Origin: an uncultured Lachnospiraceae bacterium
Lineage (GTDB): Bacteria; Bacillota; Clostridia; Lachnospirales; Lachnospiraceae
Direction: 5' to 3'
Length of the DNA stretch: 46,749 nt
Assembly: GCA_905235435.1 (NCBI GenBank)
Contig: CAJOLD010000004.1
Location: 1-46,749, forward strand
This document shows, in pieces, positions 40,425 to 46,749 of this stretch (the first letter of the stretch is position 1; each line of letters starts with the position of its first letter). The translations under genes were made by a program, and so were the position numbers. Under the pieces are notes generated by a model. The model ran no database searches, had not been told where the DNA came from, and saw only the letters and a list, made by a program, of their open reading frames with translations.

Positions 40425-41501
40425 ATGAAAAGAATCGGACTGCTTACGAGCGGCGGCGACTGTCAGGCGCTGAACGCGACCATGCGCGGTGTTGTCAAGG
40501 GCCTTGCCAGCAACATCGAGGAACTTGAGGTCTACGGCTTCATGAACGGTTACAGAGGCCTCATCTACGGTGACTACAGACTTCTGACCTCTTCAGATTT
40601 CTCCGGTATCCTTACTAAGGGCGGCACCATCATCGGCTCTTCAAGGCAGCCGTTCAAGCTGATGCGTGTTCCGGATGAAAAGGGTCTGGACAAGGTCGAG
40701 GCGATGAAACAGAATTACTATAAACTGCGCCTTGACTGCCTGGTCATCCTGGGCGGCAACGGCACGCAGAAGACCGCGAATCTTCTCCGCGAAGAAGGCC
40801 TGAATATCATCCACCTTCCGAAGACCATCGACAATGATATCTACGGAACGGACATGACCTTCGGCTTTTACAGCGCCGTCAATATCGCCACGGACGCGAT
40901 CGACCGCATCCATACGACGGCCGCTTCCCATAACCGCGTGTTCATCGTCGAGATCATGGGACACAAGGTCGGCTGGCTGACGCTGTACGCCGGAATCGCC
41001 GGCGGCGCGGATATCATCCTCATTCCGGAGATCCCCTATCACCTGGACAAGGTCCTGGAGGCGATCGACAAGAGGACAAAACAGGGCAAGGGCTTTACCG
41101 TCATTGCCGTCGCTGAGGGCGCTGTCTCCGCGGAGGATGCGAGCCTCAGCAAGAAAGATCTGAAAAAGAAGATGGAGGAGAAGAAATATCATCCCTCTGT
41201 CGCTTACGAGCTGGCGCATGAGATCGAGCAGGCGAGCGGAACGGAAGTGCGCATCACGGTGCCGGGCCACACACAGAGAGGCGGAAGCCCGTGCCCGTAT
41301 GACCGCGTTCTTTCCACCAGGCTGGGCGTTGAGGCCGCGGAGCTGATCATCAACGAGCAGTACGGCTTCATGGTCGGCATCGTCAACAACAAGGTCAAGA
41401 AGATCCCGCTGGGCGAGGTCGCCGGAAGGCTTAAGACCGTATCTCCCGACGATCAGATCATCAAGGAATGCAAGATGCTCGGACTCTGCATGGGTGACTG
41501 A
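40425..41501 (+). CDS. pfkA: 6-phosphofructokinase with mixed ATP/PPi-type active site
   Basis: Glycolytic enzyme that phosphorylates fructose-6-phosphate, 358 residues. MKRIGLLTSGGDCQALNA is the N-terminal signature. The phosphoryl-donor loop is GGNGT (110-114), which keeps the Gly of ATP-dependent enzymes, while PKTIDND (132-138) has the Lys typical of PPi-dependent ones (E. coli has Gly there). The substrate motif MGHKVGWLTLYAG and PGHTQRGGSPCPYDR are present. Donor preference should be treated as open. The ATG at 40425 has AAGGTG 8 bases upstream. Two hairpins follow the gene. Confidence 0.92.
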   Translation: MKRIGLLTSGGDCQALNATMRGVVKGLASNIEELEVYGFMNGYRGLIYGDYRLLTSSDFSGILTKGGTIIGSSRQPFKLMRVPDEKGLDKVEAMKQNYYKLRLDCLVILGGNGTQKTANLLREEGLNIIHLPKTIDNDIYGTDMTFGFYSAVNIATDAIDRIHTTAASHNRVFIVEIMGHKVGWLTLYAGIAGGADIILIPEIPYHLDKVLEAIDKRTKQGKGFTVIAVAEGAVSAEDASLSKKDLKKKMEEKKYHPSVAYELAHEIEQASGTEVRITVPGHTQRGGSPCPYDRVLSTRLGVEAAELIINEQYGFMVGIVNNKVKKIPLGEVAGRLKTVSPDDQIIKECKMLGLCMGD

Positions 41502-41547
41502 GGAACGGACGGGAGGCGCCCGTTCATGTCAGATAAATGATGCGAAG

Positions 41548-41582
41548 CAGAAAACGCGCCTTTGACGCGTTTTCTGTTGTTA
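41548..41582 (+). terminator. Intrinsic terminator after pfkA
   Basis: CAGAAAACGCG (41548-41558) pairs perfectly with CGCGTTTTCTG (41566-41576), followed by TTGTTAT. A second hairpin (GGACGGG/CCCGTTC, 41507-41525, one G-U pair) lies just before it and lacks a T run. Confidence 0.8.
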
Positions 41583-41615
41583 TCCGGCCGAATTCGGACG
41601 GAAATGAGGATTTTT

Positions 41616-43229
41616 ATGAGTTATACAGCGCTGTATCGGAAATACAGGCCGGAGACCTTCGATGAGGTCGTCGGACAGGAAGCGGCGGTAACGACCCTCC
41701 GCAACCAGGTGCGCGCGGGGCGGGTCGGTCACGCATATCTGTTCTGCGGGACCAGGGGAACCGGAAAGACTTCGGTCGCCCGTATCCTGGCCAGGGCGGT
41801 GAACTGCGAGGATCCGCAGGACGGAAATCCGTGCTGCCGGTGCGAAAGCTGCAGGTCTATCCTGGAAGGGCGGACGATGGATGTGATCGAGATCGACGGC
41901 GCATCCAACAACGGCGTCGAGAACGTCCGGCAGATCCGCGAAGAGGTCGCCTACGCTCCGGCTTCGCTTAAGAAAAAGATCTATATTATCGACGAGGTGC
42001 ATATGCTCAGCGCGGGTGCTTTCAACGCGCTTTTAAAAACGCTGGAGGAACCGCCGGAGCATGTGATCTTCATCCTTGCGACCACGGAAGTCCAGTCGGT
42101 GCCGGTGACCATCCTCTCCAGGTGCCAGCGCTTTGATTTCAGGAGGATCCCCCTGGATCAGATCACGGAGAGGCTCACGCAGCTCCTTGCGCAGGAACAG
42201 GTGGAGGCGGAAGAGAAGGCAGTCCGCTACATCGCGCGGAAGGCGGACGGCGGCATGCGCGACGCGCTCAGCCTGACGGACAGATGCATCTCCTGTTTTG
42301 CCGGGGAGGCACTGACCTACAGCAAAGTCATGGACGTGCTGGGAGCGGTGGACGCGGAGACATACAGCCGGCTTTTGCGCAGCGTGATCGCGGGGGACGC
42401 GGCAGCCCTGCTGCGGCAGATCGGCGATCTGGCCGACGAGGGCAGGGACCTTGCGCTGCTGGTCAATGATTTCATATGGTATCTGCGGAACCTGATGCTC
42501 CTCAAGGTATCGGACAGCACGGAAGAGATGCTGGACCTGCCGGAGGAGGACGTGCCCCTGCTTACGCAGGAGGCCGCAATGGTGCCCATGGATACGCTTT
42601 TCCGCTATATCCGGGTGCTGTCGGAGCTGTCCTCGCAGATGAGAAATTCCGCCAACCAGAGGATCACACTGGAGACGGCCATGATCCGGCTGTGCAGGCC
42701 GCAGATGCAGCAGGATATCGCATCCCTGACGCAGCGGGTAAGACAGCTGGAGGAGCAGCTGAAAAAGGGCGTCTGGAGCGCGGCCCCTGCGGCGCAGGCG
42801 GCGGACGGAGCGCCCGCGGGCGGCCCCGATGCCGGCCCCGGTCCCGAGGAGGAGCTTCAGTATGAGCCCGCGGTCCCGGAGGACCTGGAACTGATCGCGT
42901 CACAGTGGAAGGGCATCGCCGCCGGAATACGGCCCGGAGCGAGGTCCATCCTCGAAAAGGCAGTGCTGAAATTCTCGTCGGCGCCCGGCGCGGAGAATAC
43001 GCTGGTCGTTGTCTTTGGCGATTTCCTCGGAGAGCGCTTTACGCAGGATCCGGAGATGAAGCCCCTGCTGGAGAGGCTGATCGCCGAAAAGACAGGGAGA
43101 TCCGCCAACGTCCGCTTTGTGATCGAGGGCGAAGAGGCGGGAGAGGACGCGCTGCTGCGCGAGATCGTCCTGAAAAAGGCACAGCAGGATTTTGTGAACA
43201 TGGATATCGAAGTTGAAGAGGAGGAATGA
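41616..43229 (+). CDS. dnaX: DNA polymerase III subunit gamma/tau
   Basis: Clamp-loader ATPase of the replisome, 537 residues. MSYTALYRKYRPETFDEVVG, Walker A GTRGTGKTS, a four-Cys zinc module (CEDPQDGNPCCRCESC), IIDEVHMLS and the sensor region LATTEVQSVPVTILSRCQRF define the AAA+ core. A collar domain and an Ala/Gly/Pro-rich linker near 385-420 precede the tau C-terminus. The ATG at 41616 has TGAGGA 5 bases upstream; a longer frame overlaps the pfkA terminator. A possible -1 frameshift site lies at codons 383-384. ybaB and recR follow, the common dnaX-ybaB-recR order. Confidence 0.96.
   Translation: MSYTALYRKYRPETFDEVVGQEAAVTTLRNQVRAGRVGHAYLFCGTRGTGKTSVARILARAVNCEDPQDGNPCCRCESCRSILEGRTMDVIEIDGASNNGVENVRQIREEVAYAPASLKKKIYIIDEVHMLSAGAFNALLKTLEEPPEHVIFILATTEVQSVPVTILSRCQRFDFRRIPLDQITERLTQLLAQEQVEAEEKAVRYIARKADGGMRDALSLTDRCISCFAGEALTYSKVMDVLGAVDAETYSRLLRSVIAGDAAALLRQIGDLADEGRDLALLVNDFIWYLRNLMLLKVSDSTEEMLDLPEEDVPLLTQEAAMVPMDTLFRYIRVLSELSSQMRNSANQRITLETAMIRLCRPQMQQDIASLTQRVRQLEEQLKKGVWSAAPAAQAADGAPAGGPDAGPGPEEELQYEPAVPEDLELIASQWKGIAAGIRPGARSILEKAVLKFSSAPGAENTLVVVFGDFLGERFTQDPEMKPLLERLIAEKTGRSANVRFVIEGEEAGEDALLREIVLKKAQQDFVNMDIEVEEEE
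42749..42770 (+). promoter_or_regulatory. Candidate programmed -1 frameshift site in dnaX
   Basis: A Shine-Dalgarno-like GGAGGAG (42749-42755) lies six bases before in-frame AAA-AAG (42762-42767), within GAAAAAGGG. A -1 shift would add 32 Arg/Gly-rich residues and stop at 42865, giving a gamma-like product of about 416 residues. GC-rich hairpin potential lies downstream. The base before the A run is G rather than A, which weakens re-pairing. Confidence 0.35.
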
Positions 43230-43234
43230 CCGAT

Positions 43235-43585
43235 ATGGCAAAGAGAGGCGGTTTTCCCGGAGGAATGCCGGGCAACATGGGAAACCTGATGAAGCAGGCG
43301 CAGAAGATGCAGAAGCAGATGGAGGAAGCGCAGAAGCAGCTGGAGGAACAGGAATTTACCGCGGCTGCAGGCGGCGGCGCCGTGCAGGTGACTGTATCGG
43401 GAAAGAGAGAGGTCCTGAAGGTGACGCTCGCTGAGGAAGCGGTGGATCCGGACGATGTCGAGATGCTCGAGGACATGATCGTGGCTGCGGTCAATGAAGC
43501 GCTCCGCCAGGTGGACGAGGCTTCCGCGGCAGGAATGTCCCAGCTCGCCGGCGGCCTTGGCGGCCTCGGAGGCTTCGGGCTGTAA
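43235..43585 (+). CDS. ybaB: YbaB/EbfC family nucleoid-associated protein
   Basis: A 116-residue DNA-binding protein of the YbaB/EbfC family. A Gly/Met-rich N-terminus (GGFPGGMPGNMGNLMKQ) leads to the long helix KQAQKMQKQMEEAQKQLEEQ and the domain VQVTVSGKREVLKVTL. Members form dimers that bind DNA and often sit between dnaX and recR. The ATG at 43235 is preferred because GGAGGA (43220-43225) lies 9 bases upstream; the ATG at 43226 directly abuts it. Confidence 0.93.
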   Translation: MAKRGGFPGGMPGNMGNLMKQAQKMQKQMEEAQKQLEEQEFTAAAGGGAVQVTVSGKREVLKVTLAEEAVDPDDVEMLEDMIVAAVNEALRQVDEASAAGMSQLAGGLGGLGGFGL

Positions 43586-43600
43586 GGGAGCAGACGGGAA

Positions 43601-44197
43601 ATGGATTATTACGGAAGTGAGGTCACAAAGCTGATCGAACAGCTCTCTTCGCTTCCCGGCATCGGCGGGAAGACGGCGCAGAGGCTGGCCTTTCATATCG
43701 TGAGCATGCCGGAGGAGCGGGTGCAGCAGCTGGCCGACTCGATCGTCGGCGCGAGGAAGCATATCTGTTACTGCAAGGTGTGCTGTACCATGACGGACCG
43801 GGAGGTCTGTCCGATCTGCAGCGATCCGAAGCGGGACCGCCGCACGATCATGGTCGTGGAGACGTCCAGGGACCTGGGCGCCTACGAAAAGACGGGAAAA
43901 TACGAGGGCGTGTACCACGTCCTGCAGGGCGCCATCTCTCCCCTGCTCGGGATAGGGCCGGGGGATATCCGGCTGAAGGAGCTGATGACGCGGCTTGAGG
44001 GAGACGTGGATGAGGTGATCATCGCCACGAACTCGAGCCTGGAGGGCGAAACGACAGCGATGTATATCAGCAGGCTGATCAAGCCGACAGGGATAAAGGT
44101 GAGCAGGATCGCAAGCGGCGTTCCGGTGGGCGGAGACCTTGAGTATATCGATGAGGTGACGCTCCTGCGGGCGCTGGAGGGCAGGACGCAGCTGTAG
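43601..44197 (+). CDS. recR: Recombination protein RecR
   Basis: Recombination mediator that works with RecO and RecF to load RecA on gapped DNA, 198 residues. LSSLPGIGGKTAQRLAFH is the helix-hairpin-helix, a C4 zinc finger lies at about 57-72 (CYCKVCCTMTDREVCPIC), and the Toprim domain includes MVVETSRDLGAYEKTGKY and IIATNSSLEGETTAMY. AAGGGAGCAG precedes the ATG, 15 bases after ybaB. Confidence 0.97.
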   Translation: MDYYGSEVTKLIEQLSSLPGIGGKTAQRLAFHIVSMPEERVQQLADSIVGARKHICYCKVCCTMTDREVCPICSDPKRDRRTIMVVETSRDLGAYEKTGKYEGVYHVLQGAISPLLGIGPGDIRLKELMTRLEGDVDEVIIATNSSLEGETTAMYISRLIKPTGIKVSRIASGVPVGGDLEYIDEVTLLRALEGRTQL

Positions 44198-44226
44198 CTG
44201 CCCGGAAGAAAAGGGCTTAAAGTGTT

Positions 44227-45525
44227 ATGGAGAACAGGGACCCGAAAAAGAGATCTTTGAATATAAAAGAAAAGCTGGCTTTTCTGCGTCCCTGGGACCG
44301 GGATGACGACATCGAGGCGGACATGGAGATCAGCGACCTTGGCGCGGGGGAAGAAGCGCCCGCGGACCGGAGACCGTCCCCGGCAGCCGGGATCCTGCAT
44401 GATTCCCGCCTGTGGATGACGTGCATCCTTGTGCTGATCTTTATCGCGACGATCGGCTTTTATCTGTACAACAGGAATCATACCTTCACGACCTACGTGA
44501 TCACCTCCGCGAGGGAGAACGCCGACGTGGAGGGCACGCAGTACGCAGCTCTCGGGAAGAGCATCATCAAGTACAGCCCGGACGGCGTGTTCTGCGTGAG
44601 CAGAAAAAACGAGATGAAATGGAGCAGCGCCTTCAGCATGCAGGCGCCGATCACGGATATCTGCGATGACCGCACGATGGTGATCGCGGAGCAGCAGGGC
44701 ACACAGGTCGCGGTCTTTAATGAGTCAGGCATGCTGGGATCCTTCCAGACAGAATATCCCATCCTGAAAGCGGCTGTTTCCGGCCAGGGGGTGACGGCCC
44801 TTGTCACACAGGGCGGGGAGGTCACCTGGATAACCCTGTTCGGGACAGGCGGCGAGAAGATCGCGGAGATCCGGACGACGGTGGAAGATTTCGGCTATCC
44901 GCTGGACGTTGCCATCTCGCCGAGCGGGAAGCGGCTGATGGTCTCCTTCCTGGGCGTGAAGGAATCGGGCACCGGCACAACGATCGCCTTTTTCGATTTT
45001 TCGTCGGCTGCCGGCTCCAACGAGGCACATATGACCGGGTCCGCGGAGTATCCCGGACAGGTATTCCCGGAGATCTTCTACGCGGACGAGAATACGCCCG
45101 CGGCAGTCGGGGACGAGGGGCTGATCATTTATACGAACAGCGGCGTGCCCGAGGAAAAGGATAAGATCCTTTTTGACGATGAGATCGTCAGCACGTTCCA
45201 CAGCGAGTCCGCGGTCGGTTTCGTGTTCGAGAACCAGACGGACGGGAGCGCGGGGGACGGCGACCGCTGGCGCATGGCTCTCTACAGTTATACCGGCCGG
45301 AAGATGATGGAGACGACCTTTGACGGAAGCTATTCCCGCATCCTGCTGGACGGCGATGAGATCCTCGCTTACACCGAACAGTATCTGATGGTGTTCACGA
45401 GACACGGGACCATGCGCTTTAACACAGACTTTGAGGAACCGGTGCGCTATTTCATGAAGATTCCCGGTTTCAGAAAATATATGGTGATAACAAGGAACAA
45501 CCTGAACGAGATCCGCATCCGGTAG
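44227..45525 (+). CDS. DUF5711-family membrane protein (beta-propeller-like)
   Basis: A 432-residue protein with a charged cytoplasmic N-terminus (about 60 residues), one membrane segment (about 62-82, WMTCILVLIFIATIGFYLY) and a large external domain of repeated beta-strands (KSIIKYSPDGVFCVSRKNEM, DRTMVIAEQQGTQVAVFNESG, GVTALVTQGGEVTWITLF, PLDVAISPSGKRLMVSFLG), like a beta-propeller. This fits DUF5711, a family common in Lachnospiraceae without assigned function. It lies between recR and a CvpA-family gene. The ribosome-binding site before the ATG is weak. Confidence 0.78.
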   Translation: MENRDPKKRSLNIKEKLAFLRPWDRDDDIEADMEISDLGAGEEAPADRRPSPAAGILHDSRLWMTCILVLIFIATIGFYLYNRNHTFTTYVITSARENADVEGTQYAALGKSIIKYSPDGVFCVSRKNEMKWSSAFSMQAPITDICDDRTMVIAEQQGTQVAVFNESGMLGSFQTEYPILKAAVSGQGVTALVTQGGEVTWITLFGTGGEKIAEIRTTVEDFGYPLDVAISPSGKRLMVSFLGVKESGTGTTIAFFDFSSAAGSNEAHMTGSAEYPGQVFPEIFYADENTPAAVGDEGLIIYTNSGVPEEKDKILFDDEIVSTFHSESAVGFVFENQTDGSAGDGDRWRMALYSYTGRKMMETTFDGSYSRILLDGDEILAYTEQYLMVFTRHGTMRFNTDFEEPVRYFMKIPGFRKYMVITRNNLNEIRIR

Positions 45526-45561
45526 AGATCCCGGGGCGGAAAAGACAGGGGGGGTATAGAT

Positions 45562-46488
45562 ATGAATTACGCAGGACTTGTGGGAGTGGTCATCCTGGTG
45601 CTCTCGGGGATCCTGGGAATGCGGAAGGGGCTGGTCAGAAAGCTGGCGGGAGTCTTGTCCCTTATTCTGTCCACGCTGCTCATCTGGGCGTGCCTTCCGT
45701 ATATCACGCAGTTTCTGAGGACGCAGACACCGCTGTATGACAACGTGCGCGGGCAGTGCGAAGGGCTGATCGCTTCGCAGACAGGGAAACTGCTGGCGGG
45801 AGATTCCGGCTCCGCGGGAAGCTCCGGCTCCGCCGCCGGCAGCTCCGCCGTCGGCAGGGAGCAGATCAAGTCGCTGCTCGAGCAGTACGGCATGGACAGC
45901 TCCGGCGTAGACTACATGAGCGACGAAGAGCTCCAGGGCCTGATCGACCAGTATTTCCCCGGATATACGCTGGGGAGCGATACGCTGGGGAGCGATGTCG
46001 CCTCGGCCGCCCTTTCATCCCTCACGAAGGTGGACCAGACAAAGCTCATCCGCAGCCTGCCGGTGCCCTCCTTCCTGCAGGACATGATGATCAACTACAA
46101 CAACAGCGAGGGCTATAAAAAGCTGGACGTGACCGATTTCGGCGGATATATTGCCGGCTTCTTCGCGAACCTTGTCCTGGAGGCAGTTGCCTTCCTGGCG
46201 ACCTTCCTCCTGGTAAACATCATCCTGCGGGCTGTATTTGCGGCGCTCGATCTGTTTGCGCGCCTGCCCGTGATCAGCGCGGTGAACCGCCTCGGGGGAC
46301 TCGCAGTGGGACTGCTTGAGGGCGTCGTCATCATCTGGATCCTCATGATCATACTGTCCCTGTTCTCCGCCACGGAGGTTGGGGCAAAGATAGCGGTCAT
46401 GGTAAGCGAAAGCGCTTTCCTGCAGACGCTGGCGGACTGGAACATCTTCTACAAGGTGACAGCGGGAACGATGACGCGGATTTTGTAG
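45562..46488 (+). CDS. CvpA-family membrane protein
   Basis: A 308-residue membrane protein. The N-terminal half-motif GLVGVVILVLSGILGMRKGLVRKLAG and late hydrophobic segments (AFLATFLLVNIILRAVFAAL, GGLAVGLLEGVVIIWILMII) match CvpA (colicin V production protein) proteins, with about four membrane segments. A loop of about 120 residues between segments 2 and 3, rich in Gly and Ser near 80-100, is longer than in short CvpA proteins. The family has been linked to envelope integrity, and its molecular role is unresolved. It follows the DUF5711 gene after 36 bases, and the pair looks like one unit. Confidence 0.85.
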   Translation: MNYAGLVGVVILVLSGILGMRKGLVRKLAGVLSLILSTLLIWACLPYITQFLRTQTPLYDNVRGQCEGLIASQTGKLLAGDSGSAGSSGSAAGSSAVGREQIKSLLEQYGMDSSGVDYMSDEELQGLIDQYFPGYTLGSDTLGSDVASAALSSLTKVDQTKLIRSLPVPSFLQDMMINYNNSEGYKKLDVTDFGGYIAGFFANLVLEAVAFLATFLLVNIILRAVFAALDLFARLPVISAVNRLGGLAVGLLEGVVIIWILMIILSLFSATEVGAKIAVMVSESAFLQTLADWNIFYKVTAGTMTRIL

Positions 46489-46515
46489 GTTGCGGGCAAG
46501 AGGAAGCATTGGGGT

Positions 46516-46553
46516 GGCCTCCCGGCGCGGTGTTGGCTTCCCGGCGCGGCATT
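46516..46553 (+). repeat. 19-base tandem repeat, two copies
   Basis: GGCCTCCCGGCGCGGTGTT (46516-46534) is followed directly by GGCTTCCCGGCGCGGCATT (46535-46553); they differ at three positions. A partial third unit may follow. Confidence 0.8.
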
Positions 46554-46624
46554 GGAGTCGGCAGGTCAATAAAAAATAGTCGCGACTTGCTTTAATACCT
46601 GGCGGGGGCCGGTTGCCGCGGGCG

Positions 46625-46727
46625 AAAGCAGACCATCCCTGGGATTTCCGGGGTTTGCACTGCCCGACTTGGCTCAGTCAAGAGCAAAAAGCAGACCAGC
46701 AGGCCGATATCCCGGAGTTGCACTGCC
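46625..46727 (+). repeat. Two spaced 40-base imperfect direct repeats
   Basis: Both units (46625-46664 and 46688-46727) begin AAAGCAGACCA and end TTGCACTGCC, with a similar CCGG-rich segment before the end and a divergent middle. The period is 63 bases. In the first unit GCAGACC can pair with GGTTTGC (one G-U pair). The array may continue past the window. Confidence 0.75.
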
Positions 46728-46749
46728 ATGTTTCAGAGGCCCGGCAGAT

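Larger units (their letters stand above)
46489..46749. other. Non-coding end of window with imperfect direct repeats
   Basis: About 260 bases with no supported gene. It holds two 19-base tandem copies (46516-46553), the palindrome AGTCGCGACT (46578-46587) next to an A run (a T run on the minus strand, so a possible weak minus-strand terminator), and two spaced 40-base repeats (46625-46664 and 46688-46727). Confidence 0.75.

Noticed and set aside
41505..41615. SRP RNA (scr) upstream of dnaX, as in Bacillus
   Set aside because: The space holds two hairpins after pfkA and is too short for an SRP RNA; its conserved loop motifs are absent.
46625..46727. Possible CRISPR array
   Set aside because: Only two units are seen; their ends are conserved and the middle varies, with no short identical repeat plus unique spacers, and no cas genes lie nearby.

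Overview
The window looks like a chromosomal segment of a GC-rich (by eye near 60% G+C), Gram-positive anaerobe of the Clostridia, most likely a Lachnospiraceae-type bacterium. The evidence is the gene order (hup-rqcP-divIC, tilS-hpt-ftsH, ddl-murF-pth-mfd, dnaX-ybaB-recR, DUF5711-cvpA), class II GalT, the short archaeal/eukaryote-like ProRS, lipoprotein signal peptides, and sigma-A promoters of the TTGACA-N17-TATAAT type. The genus cannot be told from the sequence. Nearly all DNA is coding. No rRNA, tRNA, CRISPR array, transposase, prophage or complete IS was found.

Layout. 1-2941 (+): end of a GreA-type factor, an orphan D12-class adenine methylase, ispE and a GntR/FCD regulator. 2938-3432 (-): a DUF402 protein. 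3526-6557 (+): galT and proS. 6628-11346 (+): a complete branched-chain amino-acid-type ABC transporter (livJHMGF), with two hairpins and a second promoter between the binding protein and the permeases. 11389-12491 (+): a cytidylate-kinase-like protein and RpiB. 12570-14249 (-): a membrane-anchored polysaccharide deacetylase, divergent from 14404-17131 (+): a DUF2007-type protein, a TPR lipoprotein and hflX. 17197-18814 (-): cspA with a consensus promoter and long leader, and a trigger-factor-like lipoprotein. 19023-21678 (+): cca and an archaeal-like hisS. 21776-26633 (+): hup, rqcP, divIC, tilS, hpt and ftsH. 26941-35602 (+): a GH13 alpha-glucan hydrolase followed by ddl, murF, pth and mfd, mostly with start/stop overlaps. 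35609-35798: a compact, highly self-complementary element that folds on paper as a four-way junction. 35916-40299 (+): a parvulin-type lipoprotein with an acidic insertion, an MscS channel and two G3E (CobW-type) GTPases, one with a 76-residue His-rich tract and one fused to a DUF1980-like domain. 40425-46488 (+): pfkA, dnaX-ybaB-recR, DUF5711 and a CvpA-family protein. 46489-46749: non-coding DNA with two kinds of imperfect direct repeat.

How the genes fit together. Most of the window is housekeeping: translation (proS, hisS, cca, tilS, pth, hflX, rqcP), repair and replication (mfd, recR, dnaX), wall synthesis and division (ddl, murF, divIC) and isoprenoids (ispE). The cluster that in spore formers carries yabP, yabQ and spoIIE between rqcP and tilS lacks all three here, which suggests an asporogenous lineage. 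The least ordinary parts are the four-way-junction element after mfd, the foldase/MscS/dual-GTPase operon that follows it, a mirror-symmetric divergent promoter at 14309-14369, a solute-binding protein without a lipobox, and a possible -1 frameshift site in dnaX.
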